The notes beneath the pieces were generated by a model. It ran no database searches. It saw nothing but the letters and a program-made list of their open reading frames with translations, and was not told the DNA's origin. Of a DNA stretch of 18,971 nt, positions 1-7,400 are shown one piece after another (the stretch's first letter is position 1; each line of letters starts with the position of its first letter). The stretch covers positions 1 through 18,971 of the forward strand of contig DUUM01000404.1 in assembly GCA_012841565.1 (NCBI GenBank), read 5' to 3'. Source of the stretch: Candidatus Epulonipiscium sp. Lineage in GTDB: Bacteria > Bacillota_A > Clostridia > Lachnospirales > Cellulosilyticaceae. A program made the position numbers and the translations under genes.

Positions 1-46
1 AGTATTGGCAACTTTCGACGACGCAGGAAGTTGTGTTGCCAATACT
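1..46. repeat. 12-bp perfect inverted repeat at window edge, possible terminator
   Basis: AGTATTGGCAAC at 1-12 is the exact reverse complement of GTTGCCAATACT at 35-46, with 22 bases between. The right arm is followed by ACTTTTCC, a weak T-run. It may be the terminator of a gene lying to the left or the end of a small repeat element. The left arm begins at the first base, so the true stem may be longer than visible. Confidence 0.5.
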
Positions 47-164
47 ACTTTTCCAATTCCCCGTAATGCGGCCAACCACCCCAACTCACCCCATCTGCCG
101 CCCCTCTACCAAATATTACAATCTGATGATAAACCAAATTAATCCCTCCCCCCACAAGGAAATA

Positions 165-173
165 TGCTATAAT
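165..173 (+). promoter_or_regulatory. Extended -10 sigma-A promoter for the helicase operon
   Basis: TGCTATAAT carries a TGn extension directly before a perfect TATAAT (168-173). No good -35 hexamer sits 16-18 bases upstream, where the sequence is C-rich, so recognition would rest on the extended -10. It lies about 40 bases before the likely helicase start. Confidence 0.55.
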
Positions 174-211
174 TATAAGTATTAACGCAATTTAAATTAG
201 AATAGGTGAAA

Positions 212-2125
212 ATGTTGATAAATATACTAGAAGAATATAAAAGCCTCAACGAAAGCCAACAAAAAGCTGTTCTTGCTGATGTAGGGACACAAATGGTTAT
301 AGCGGGACCGGGATCCGGAAAAACTCATGTAATCGTCAATAGAATTCACTATATGGTTAAGCACTTGCAAATAGAGCCAAGAAATATACTTGTCATTACA
401 TTTACTAAGGCAGCAGCTGAAGAAATGAAGGAACGATTTATGGGAATGAAGGATATTGAACCTCATGTGGGCTCCCAGATATCCTTTGGGACATTTCACG
501 CTATATTTTTTAAAATGTTAAGAAGAGTTTACGGATATAGGGTAGATCAACTCATTAGAGATGATGAGAAATTTAAATTACTCCAAAAAATGATGGAAGA
601 GATGGAGATAGAAGAGGAAGACCCCAAAGAATATATAGAAAATTTTCTAAAAGAAATGGCCTTAATGCGCAATAATTTAATTGATATTAAATATTATCAT
701 CCAGATGGGATGCCACAAGATATATATCATAGCATGGTCAACAAGTATGAAAGTTACAAGGCTAGGCATAATAAGATTGATTTTGATGATATGCTGACCC
801 ATTGCTATCATATGTTGAATCAGGATCCAAAAGTATTAGCGTACTTTCAAGGTGAGTTTCAGCATATATTAATAGATGAGTTTCAAGATATTAACAGGGT
901 ACAGTATGAAGTGATTAGGTTGCTGAGTGCCCCAAAAAACAATCTTTTTATTGTTGGAGACGATGATCAAAGTATTTATAAGTTTAGGGGGGCGAGGCCG
1001 GAGTTTTTAATTCGATTTCCGGAAGGGTTTCCAAATACTCAGCAGACAGTATTAAAGATTAATTATAGGTCTACTAAGAATATTATTAAGCATAGTAACA
1101 ATCTTATTGTTAATAATAATGATCGCTACAAAAAGCTAATGGAGACACCGAATAAAGAGGGTAATCCACCGATTATTATTAGGTGTAATGATTCGGAAGA
1201 TGAGTCTAAGCAAGTGGCCACTAAAATAACAGACCTTAATAAAAAAAATATACCTTTTAAAGAAATGGCGGTTATATTTAGGACCAATATGCAAGCAAGG
1301 TCAGTAGTAGATGCATTGATGGATATGAATATTCCGTTTTATTTGCAAGATAGTATACCAAGTTTATATGAGCACTGGATTACAAAGGATATACTTGCCT
1401 ATTTTAATCTTACACAAAAACTAACAGACGACGCAGCAGTTCTTAGAATTATTAACAAACCAAAGCGCTATATCAGTAAAGCGATTGTGTCCCAGGCAGT
1501 TAAAATAAGTAAACATGGGATTTTACGCGATTTATACAATGTGAGAGAGTGTAAACCATGGCAAATTGATCGATTAGAGGAACTGCGTTTTCAGCTCCAG
1601 CAATTAAGGACTAAGAAGCCTTATGACGGGGTAAAGTACATCCGAAAAGTTATAGGATATGATGATTACCTAAAGGAGTATGCCGAGTATCGCAAGATTC
1701 CAACGAGCGGTATTATAGAAATACTAAATGAACTGCAAGAAGCAGCTAAAGGGTATGAAACATATGATCAGTGGGCAGCGCATATTGAAGATGTAATGAA
1801 GGAGTTAAAGACTCAAAAACAAGAAAGTTATAAAAAAACTAAAAACAAAGAAAGAAATGGTGTTGTCTTATCAACTATGCACAGCGCTAAAGGGCTAGAA
1901 TTTGAAGCTGTGTTTATCATTGGTACAGTAGAAGGTATTGTTCCACATTCAAAAAGTAATGGACCAGATGAACTTGAAGAAGAGCGAAGATTGTTTTATG
2001 TAGGAATGACGAGAGCTAAGGAGCACTTATATATTTATATTCCAGAGCATAAATATGAAGGTAAGACAGAAGAGTCACGTTTTATAGAAGAGATATTTCC
2101 AAATTCAAAAAATAAAAACAAGTAA
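212..2125 (+). CDS. UvrD/PcrA-like superfamily 1A ATP-dependent DNA helicase
   Basis: A 3'-5' DNA helicase expected to unwind DNA in repair or to clear proteins from DNA. Positions below count from the upstream GTG at 206. All SF1A motifs are visible: Walker A AGPGSGKT (33-40), motif Ia region ITFTKAAAEEM (64-74), Walker B DEFQD (224-228), motif III GDDDQSIYKFRG (251-262), motif V SAKGLEF (560-566) and motif VI RRLFYVGMTRAKEH (594-607). At about 637 residues it is shorter than PcrA/UvrD (about 720-750) and ends soon after motif VI, so it lacks their C-terminal extension; it is probably a paralogue rather than pcrA itself. ATG at 212 is preferred because AGG at 204-206 lies five bases upstream; GTG 206 overlaps that site, and TTG 215 is also possible. 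The microprotein ORF follows after 16 bases and the VanW gene after that, suggesting one transcript. Confidence 0.93.
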   Translation: MLINILEEYKSLNESQQKAVLADVGTQMVIAGPGSGKTHVIVNRIHYMVKHLQIEPRNILVITFTKAAAEEMKERFMGMKDIEPHVGSQISFGTFHAIFFKMLRRVYGYRVDQLIRDDEKFKLLQKMMEEMEIEEEDPKEYIENFLKEMALMRNNLIDIKYYHPDGMPQDIYHSMVNKYESYKARHNKIDFDDMLTHCYHMLNQDPKVLAYFQGEFQHILIDEFQDINRVQYEVIRLLSAPKNNLFIVGDDDQSIYKFRGARPEFLIRFPEGFPNTQQTVLKINYRSTKNIIKHSNNLIVNNNDRYKKLMETPNKEGNPPIIIRCNDSEDESKQVATKITDLNKKNIPFKEMAVIFRTNMQARSVVDALMDMNIPFYLQDSIPSLYEHWITKDILAYFNLTQKLTDDAAVLRIINKPKRYISKAIVSQAVKISKHGILRDLYNVRECKPWQIDRLEELRFQLQQLRTKKPYDGVKYIRKVIGYDDYLKEYAEYRKIPTSGIIEILNELQEAAKGYETYDQWAAHIEDVMKELKTQKQESYKKTKNKERNGVVLSTMHSAKGLEFEAVFIIGTVEGIVPHSKSNGPDELEEERRLFYVGMTRAKEHLYIYIPEHKYEGKTEESRFIEEIFPNSKNKNK

Positions 2126-2141
2126 AATAAGGGGGATTATA

Positions 2142-2258
2142 ATGTTTAGAATGACCAATAAAAACAGAAGAGTAATAGCAGGCGTAATAGGGGTGGTACT
2201 TGCGTTTGTTATGTTATTAGGCATAGTTGGGCCTGTACTAGGGGCATTTATGTCATAA
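2142..2258 (+). CDS. Small single-span membrane protein, 38 residues
   Basis: ATG at 2142 is preceded by a strong Shine-Dalgarno site, AAGGGGGA, five to six bases upstream. The product starts with a basic stretch (MFRMTNKNRR), continues as one hydrophobic helix of about 22 residues (VIAGVIGVVLAFVMLLGIVG), and ends with a short tail, PVLGAFMS. The basic-N, single-helix layout with MTNK near the start recalls Prli42-type stressosome-anchor miniproteins of Firmicutes, but that is only a resemblance seen by eye. It lies 16 bases after the helicase stop and 54 bases before the VanW gene, in the same orientation, so it is probably co-transcribed. Function unknown. Confidence 0.65.
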   Translation: MFRMTNKNRRVIAGVIGVVLAFVMLLGIVGPVLGAFMS

Positions 2259-2312
2259 ATAGCCGTATTGCATTTAATGACTTGAAGAAATACATGTGAG
2301 GAGGGCAAAAAA

Positions 2313-3758
2313 ATGGTAGGTAAAAAGATTATTTTAATCATGGCATTTCTAGCAGTAGTCGTTGCTGGTTTAGGAACAGGTGGATTTATGTATGCCTATT
2401 CTAAAACAAAAGAATTTGACCAAGTTTTTATGAATGGAGTATATGTTGAAGAAATAGACATAGGAGGTCTCACTAAAGAAGAGGCTAAATCTCAAGTGGT
2501 AAAGATGGTGGAAACAAAGAAAGAAGCAAAAGAAATTATTCTTTATGGAGATGATAAAGAGTGGCCCATTCCTTATGCTAAATTTAAAGGTGTCTATAAT
2601 GTTGACGAAGTCCTAAGTTATGCATTTGAAATTGGACATCAAGGCAATACTATACAACGCTTTAGAGAATTTACAAACAAACAAGTGGAGAAAAAGGAAT
2701 TTAAACTTGAACGTTCCTACGATGAAAAAATTGTAGATGATATTATACAAGAATACGCAGACGAATTTTATATAGCGCCTCAGGATGCAACGATGGTAAG
2801 AAAAGATAAAAAGTTTACCATTACACCAGAAAAACCTGGGCAAGAATTAGATATAGAAGCGACTGCAGAGAAATTAAAGGCTATTTATGATGCTAGAGAA
2901 GAAGGTCGGGTTGAGGTTGTGATTGCTAAAGTAGATGCAAAAAAAACAGCATCCTATTTTGACAATGTGCAAACGCCTATAGCAAGTTTTTATACAACTT
3001 ATACCAATGCGAGTCCAAGTAGAAATACTAATCTTAGGGTTGGAGCGAAGACGATTAATACATCTATAGAGCCAGGTGAAACATTTGCACTATCAAATTA
3101 CCTAGGAAATATATCAGCTGAAAATGGATATCAAACGTCTAAAGTGATTGTAAATGGCAAGTTAGTAGATGGTATTGGTGGCGGAATATGCCAAGTTGCC
3201 TCTACACTTTATAACTCGGTTCTTTTGACTGACTTAAAGGTTGTATCAAGGCAAAATCACTCTTTACCAGTAGGGTATATTCCTCTTGGTAGGGATGCAA
3301 CTTATGCCAGTGGTGCCATTGATTTTAAATTTGAGAATCCTACAGAGTATCCAGCCTATGTGGAAAGCTACATGGAAAACAACCGCCTATATGTCAATAT
3401 ATTTGGACACGAGAGTCTTAAACCAGATAATGATGTAAAGTTTGAATCAGTCATTATGGAAGTTATCCCAGCGCCAGCACCTAAATATGAAAAAGATCCT
3501 ACTTTAGCCAAGGGCAAAGAAGTACAGGAGCTTGCTTCACTAGAAGGCAAAAAAGTAAATTTATACAAATATACTTATAAAGATGGTAAGCTCATTGATA
3601 AGGTATTAGAGAGCAAGAGTTATTATCGTCCAAGAGCTGGCATTATAAGAGTCGGAACAATGGAAGTAACAGATGTTCCTGTGCCACCAACAGAAAATGA
3701 GAAGCCAGAAGTTATTGAAGATCCTAGTCTTATGAATTTATACGAAGAACAAGAATAG
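2313..3758 (+). CDS. VanW family protein with peptidoglycan-binding-like and G5-like regions
   Basis: Envelope protein of 481 residues. An N-terminal hydrophobic segment (about 5-28) after MVGKK acts as signal or membrane anchor, putting the rest outside the cell. Residues about 45-210 resemble the peptidoglycan-binding/YkuD-linker-type domain that often precedes VanW. Residues about 235-365 form the VanW domain, with GIGGGICQVASTLYN (287-301) and the downstream RQNHSLPVGYIPLGRDATY as its hallmarks. Residues about 375-450 look G5-like (YKYTYKDGKLIDKVL, then a closing IIRVGT). VanW lies in some vancomycin-resistance clusters, but its biochemistry is unsettled; in clostridia it is common outside resistance loci, and no van genes are nearby. 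The start has a good GAGGAGGG ribosome site. A tandem repeat and terminator follow directly. Confidence 0.9.
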   Translation: MVGKKIILIMAFLAVVVAGLGTGGFMYAYSKTKEFDQVFMNGVYVEEIDIGGLTKEEAKSQVVKMVETKKEAKEIILYGDDKEWPIPYAKFKGVYNVDEVLSYAFEIGHQGNTIQRFREFTNKQVEKKEFKLERSYDEKIVDDIIQEYADEFYIAPQDATMVRKDKKFTITPEKPGQELDIEATAEKLKAIYDAREEGRVEVVIAKVDAKKTASYFDNVQTPIASFYTTYTNASPSRNTNLRVGAKTINTSIEPGETFALSNYLGNISAENGYQTSKVIVNGKLVDGIGGGICQVASTLYNSVLLTDLKVVSRQNHSLPVGYIPLGRDATYASGAIDFKFENPTEYPAYVESYMENNRLYVNIFGHESLKPDNDVKFESVIMEVIPAPAPKYEKDPTLAKGKEVQELASLEGKKVNLYKYTYKDGKLIDKVLESKSYYRPRAGIIRVGTMEVTDVPVPPTENEKPEVIEDPSLMNLYEEQE

Positions 3759-3762
3759 AAAA

Positions 3763-3822
3763 GAATATAAGATGATGGAATATAAGATAATGGAATATAA
3801 GATAATGGAATAGAAGATAAAA
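3763..3822. repeat. 15-bp tandem repeat, about four copies
   Basis: The unit GAATATAAGATAATG is perfect at 3778-3792 and 3793-3807, has one change at 3763-3777 (GATGATG), and is diverged at 3808-3822. The array starts just after the vanW stop codon and runs into the left arm of the following terminator. It probably arose by replication slippage. Confidence 0.85.
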
Positions 3823-3873
3823 TAAGATAGAGGCTAGGAAACCTTAAAGTTTCCTAGCCTCTATCTTATTTTA
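3818..3873. terminator. Bidirectional rho-independent terminator, 25-bp perfect stem
   Basis: Bases 3818-3842 pair perfectly with 3849-3873 around a six-base loop. The core is GATAGAGGCTAGGAAAC, with A/T-rich ends that supply a T-run on either strand. It lies between the convergent VanW and penicillin-binding protein genes, ending seven bases from the latter's stop, so it can serve both. Confidence 0.92.
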
Positions 3874-3880
3874 AATATGG

Positions 3881-6541
3881 TTAAGATTGTGGTATAAAGA
3901 AATCATCAATACTATCCGGAGGCGTCGGCTCTTCAGGCTTAGGCTTTTCGGGCTTAGGCTTTTCAGGCTGCGGTTTTTCAGGTTTCGGTTGTTCCGGTTC
4001 AGGAACTATAGGATCTGTACCCTCTAGATTCGGATTATCTGGCCCCCAAGGATTATCTATCCAGTCATCATCTGGATTTAAATCCTCTATAGGTATTTCA
4101 ATAGCAGTATTTTCATTATGAATATCACATACGTCAAGACCAGAAGAATCTCCGTGTGTGTGTCTAACAAATGCACCTCGTTTGACAAGTTCAGGCGGAC
4201 AGTATTGATTAGCAATCTTGCCAGAGACAGTACATATGTTTTCTTCAACATGCAAGTCACAGAATTCAGTTGGTAAATCCTCTTTTAGGAAAAAGTCAGT
4301 CGTAACGGCTGAACCATTAGGATCTAAGCGGCAAAGATCGGTTGCTAGTTTACCAGATATACCACAAATTGTGGCTTGTGTAAGGCCTGGAGGTAGTGGG
4401 AAGTCTTTTACAGGTAAGCCTTCATGAAGATCTTTCATAATGGCGGCCCATAAATCTAAAGTATAGCTACTACCAAAATTAAGGGGCTTAGGCTGATCGT
4501 GTCCCATCCAGATTGTTGCCACATAATAAGGGGTATATCCTGAAAAAAGCAAGTCAAGTTTTTTAGATGTTGTCCCAGTTTTTCCGGCAATAGGCATTCC
4601 TTTAAAGGTGTTACGAATACGTTTTCCTGTAGCACTTCCACTTCCGTCAACGACATCCTGCATCATATCAGTCAGCATATAAGCTGTAGATTCTTTAAGA
4701 ACCATATGGGTTTCGGGCTCATTATCTAATACAAGATTGTTGTCTTGATCAAGAACCTTGGTATAAAGGATTGGCTTAATATACACACCATCATTAGCAA
4801 TTGCTCCAAATGCTGCTGTCAGCTCAAGCGGTGTAACCCCATCTATACCACCTAATGAAAGGGATGGTACTTTATCTTGTGGTGTTAAGGTTGTAAAACC
4901 AAAACGTAGCAAGTAGTCATAGGCCGTATCAATACCAACAGTTTGAAGTGCCTTTACAGCAGATACGTTCATAGAGTCGCGGATAGCTACCCTAACTGTT
5001 TGAGCTCCTCTAAATCCACTGTACCAGTTTTTAGGGCTATAGGGTTTACCACCTGGAATGTCCCAGGTAAAGGGTTCGTCGACAATAATAGTACCAGGTG
5101 ACATTAAACCAGTGTCAATACCAGGAGCATATGCAGCTAAGACCTTAAATACAGATCCTGGCTGACGTTTAGCCTGGGTAGCACGGTTAAAGGTACGGTC
5201 ACCTAGTTTATCACCACGACCACCAGAGATGGCGATAACATGACCATTACTATGATCCATAATGGAGATTGCTGCTTGGGGTTGTGGAATTCTAAAGAGG
5301 GTTCTTTTTAGGACCTTGTCTTCGGATGTAATGCCCCATTCTTCTTCTTTTGCTGATTTAAACTTTTCTGTGGCCTCTTCGTTTTTAACAATGCCATCCC
5401 CGCCGTAGTGTTTATCGGTCCCATCTGCTTTTTTGACAGAGACACTATAAGAAACCTTAAGTTCTGAAGAACTAGATGGGAATAAATCCGGGTTATTCAT
5501 ATGCTTATCTACACTAGCTTGGGCATTAGGGTCAAAGGTTGTGTAAATATGTAGACCACCACCATAGATTAAGTTTGTAGCCTGGGCAGAAGAGATACCT
5601 TGGCTAATTTGAAGGTCTTTTATTAAATCTTCAACAACCTGGTCAACAAAATAACTATGGGAAGCTTGACTGATAAACTTCTGATGTACTTTTGCGATTC
5701 TAGCATAAGGATCATCATCTAGTGCTTCTTGCTGCTCTGTTGCTGTAATATAACCTTGTTCATACATTTTTCGAAGAACCGTTTCAAATTTTTTCCTATT
5801 GTTTTCTGGTTTTGAAATAGGACTAAACTGAGTTGGGTTTTGAGTGATGCATGAGATAACCACAGATTCTGATAAGGTAAGGTCAGAGACGTCTTTATTA
5901 AAGTAACGATTTGCTGCAGCTTGCACACCATATTCTCCGTGGCCAAGAGCAACCGTATTTAAGTAAGTCTCTAAAATTAGATCTTTTGTATATAACTTAT
6001 CAAACTGAAGTGCTAAGTACTGCTCTTGAATCTTTCTTGTATAGGTTTTTTCGGTATCTTTTAAAACATTTAATTTGACTAATTGTTGGGTAATTGTACT
6101 GGCACCTTGTGAGGATCTACCAGATTTTAAATTAGCAACAATTGCCCTAAAGATTCCTTTAATATCAATTCCTTTGTGTTCGTAAAAACGCTCGTCCTCT
6201 GTAGCTATAAACGCTTTTTGTAGATTATCTGGCATTTGACTAAGATTAGCATGAATACGGTTTTCACCGCTAGATAGCCGGTCCATCTCATTGCCTGCTG
6301 CATCATAAACAAATGACATATAATCATCTGTAGGCTTTATACTAACTTGGCTAATATCGGGGGCAGTATTGATAATTCCTAGTACGACGCCCAGACCCGC
6401 ACCTGTAATAGCAAATATTATTAAGGTGATTGTGATGATAGTTGCCCTAAAGGCAACAATATTGGCTTTCTTTTTAACTTTTTTCTTTTTTGAATGCATC
6501 TCTTTACTTTGTGTTTCGCGAGATTTTTTTGAGTAGTTCAT
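3881..6541 (-). CDS. Class A penicillin-binding protein (PBP1A type), glycosyltransferase and transpeptidase
   Basis: Bifunctional peptidoglycan synthase of 886 residues: it polymerises lipid II and cross-links the strands outside the membrane. A Lys-rich cytoplasmic N-terminus precedes one membrane helix (about 33-57). The GT51 domain shows EDERFYEH (115-122, E115 the expected catalytic Glu) and QGASTITQQL (145-154). The transpeptidase domain shows S463-V-F-K466, S523-M-N525 and K654-T-G656, so both active sites look intact. Past about 720 there are two copies of a Cys module, ICGISGKLATDLC (725-737) with CDLH, and ICTVSGKIANQYC (769-781) with CDIH, 44 residues apart. A Pro/Lys/Glu repeat tail (about 848-876) follows, likely a wall-spanning or flexible tail. 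The start at 6541 is chosen because AGGGAGG lies six bases upstream; an ATG 14 codons earlier (6583) has no ribosome site and would overlap the -10 element. Confidence 0.95.
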   Translation of the reverse strand: MNYSKKSRETQSKEMHSKKKKVKKKANIVAFRATIITITLIIFAITGAGLGVVLGIINTAPDISQVSIKPTDDYMSFVYDAAGNEMDRLSSGENRIHANLSQMPDNLQKAFIATEDERFYEHKGIDIKGIFRAIVANLKSGRSSQGASTITQQLVKLNVLKDTEKTYTRKIQEQYLALQFDKLYTKDLILETYLNTVALGHGEYGVQAAANRYFNKDVSDLTLSESVVISCITQNPTQFSPISKPENNRKKFETVLRKMYEQGYITATEQQEALDDDPYARIAKVHQKFISQASHSYFVDQVVEDLIKDLQISQGISSAQATNLIYGGGLHIYTTFDPNAQASVDKHMNNPDLFPSSSSELKVSYSVSVKKADGTDKHYGGDGIVKNEEATEKFKSAKEEEWGITSEDKVLKRTLFRIPQPQAAISIMDHSNGHVIAISGGRGDKLGDRTFNRATQAKRQPGSVFKVLAAYAPGIDTGLMSPGTIIVDEPFTWDIPGGKPYSPKNWYSGFRGAQTVRVAIRDSMNVSAVKALQTVGIDTAYDYLLRFGFTTLTPQDKVPSLSLGGIDGVTPLELTAAFGAIANDGVYIKPILYTKVLDQDNNLVLDNEPETHMVLKESTAYMLTDMMQDVVDGSGSATGKRIRNTFKGMPIAGKTGTTSKKLDLLFSGYTPYYVATIWMGHDQPKPLNFGSSYTLDLWAAIMKDLHEGLPVKDFPLPPGLTQATICGISGKLATDLCRLDPNGSAVTTDFFLKEDLPTEFCDLHVEENICTVSGKIANQYCPPELVKRGAFVRHTHGDSSGLDVCDIHNENTAIEIPIEDLNPDDDWIDNPWGPDNPNLEGTDPIVPEPEQPKPEKPQPEKPKPEKPKPEEPTPPDSIDDFFIPQS

Positions 6542-6565
6542 ATTTTTCCTCCCTCTCAAGATATC

Positions 6566-6574
6566 ATTATACCA
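6566..6574 (-). promoter_or_regulatory. Extended -10 promoter for the penicillin-binding protein gene
   Basis: On the minus strand this reads TGGTATAAT, a TGn extension plus perfect TATAAT, about 25 bases before the chosen start codon. The -35 position is only T-rich. A promoter here argues against the longer start at 6583. Confidence 0.5.
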
Positions 6575-6698
6575 AACATACATTATATTAAAAAGGTAAA
6601 TCGTACAAATAGTAAAGAATGTTTAAAAGAAGTAAAAAGTAGTAGGTGCGAATAGAATGAATTAAGACCTAATTTATAGCTAGCAAGGGGTGATGGGA

Positions 6699-7334
6699 TT
6701 GAGAAAAAGAAATGATGGCCGGGCTAAAATAGGTGTTTATATAGTCGTTGTTGTATTAATTACGGCAACTTGGGCACTAATAAATAAAGAGGTCATGCCG
6801 GTTGTAAGATCACTGGCAAAAAGCCAAGCTAATATGATTGCAGTCAAAGCTATTAATACAGGTGTTAATAAAACATTAAGGGCGAATAAGGTAACAACCC
6901 AGGATTTATTATTTTATGATTATAATGAAGCGGGAGAGATCGTCTCTTGGAATGTAAACTCTATTAGGATTAATGAGCTATGTACAGAGGTTGCAGAGGT
7001 TATTGTTGCAGACCTAAACGAGGTGGGGGATATACAGCTTAAGGTTCCCCTTGGGGTTTTAGCCGGTGCTCAGATGTTCTCTAACGTAGGGCCTAACATA
7101 AATATAAAGGTTTTGCCCAAAGGAACAGCGAATATCGATTATAAAAATCAACTAAGAGCCACGGGGATCAATCAGGTCAACCATGTTGTTTGGCTGGAGA
7201 TTGAGTTAAAGATGCAAATAATAATTCCTTTATCATCAGAAGAAATGGTCGTGAAAAGGAAGGTTGTGTTGGTGGATAAAGTAATTAGTGGCCAAGTACC
7301 GACGCATTATCTAAATCTACCCTTTAATGAGTAA
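6699..7334 (+). CDS. yunB: Sporulation protein YunB
   Basis: Membrane-anchored protein of about 211 residues. After a basic start (RKRNDGRAK) there is one hydrophobic helix (GVYIVVVVLITATWALI), then a soluble domain with the pattern of the YunB family: KAINTGVNKTLRANKV, IVSWNVNSIRINEL, and VPLGVLAGAQMFSNVGPNINIKV written across about 110-135. In Bacillus subtilis yunB is expressed in the mother cell under sigma-E and is needed for normal spore formation. Three in-frame starts cluster here: GTG 6690, ATG 6693 and TTG 6699. The AAGGGG ribosome site (6685-6690) overlaps the first, is two bases from the second, and is eight bases from the TTG, which is therefore preferred. The gene is divergent from the penicillin-binding protein gene. 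I could not find a convincing sigma-E promoter. Confidence 0.88.
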   Translation: MRKRNDGRAKIGVYIVVVVLITATWALINKEVMPVVRSLAKSQANMIAVKAINTGVNKTLRANKVTTQDLLFYDYNEAGEIVSWNVNSIRINELCTEVAEVIVADLNEVGDIQLKVPLGVLAGAQMFSNVGPNINIKVLPKGTANIDYKNQLRATGINQVNHVVWLEIELKMQIIIPLSSEEMVVKRKVVLVDKVISGQVPTHYLNLPFNE

Positions 7335-7353
7335 TTTTATGCATGTTTTGCTA

Positions 7354-7359
7354 TATAAT
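7354..7359 (+). promoter_or_regulatory. Possible -10 element upstream of hflX
   Basis: A perfect TATAAT lies 41 bases before the hflX start, in the gap after yunB. The -35 position is poor (GTAATT-like), so this is a tentative call. Confidence 0.35.
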
Positions 7360-7400
7360 GATATACTTAGGGAAATAACTTATTTAAAGCGAGGTAAAAT

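Noticed and set aside
1..46. Inverted repeat read as an integron attC site
   Set aside because: The GTTGCCA core does not fit the GTTRRRY consensus, and there are no L-box repeats or integrase gene.
2313..3758. VanW protein as a sign of vancomycin resistance
   Set aside because: No vanA/B ligase, vanH, vanX, or vanRS genes are nearby, and VanW-domain proteins are common in clostridia without resistance.
6577..6584. CATACATT on the plus strand matching the sigma-E -10 consensus, upstream of yunB
   Set aside because: The nearest ATA that could serve as -35 gives a spacer of about 13, too short for sigma-E, and the site would sit more than 100 bases before the start and overlap the penicillin-binding protein promoter.
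6592..6622. Possible sigma-H promoter (AAAGGTAAA then AAAGAATGT) before yunB
   Set aside because: One mismatch in the core AGGA and a spacer of 13 rather than 11-12; too weak to call.
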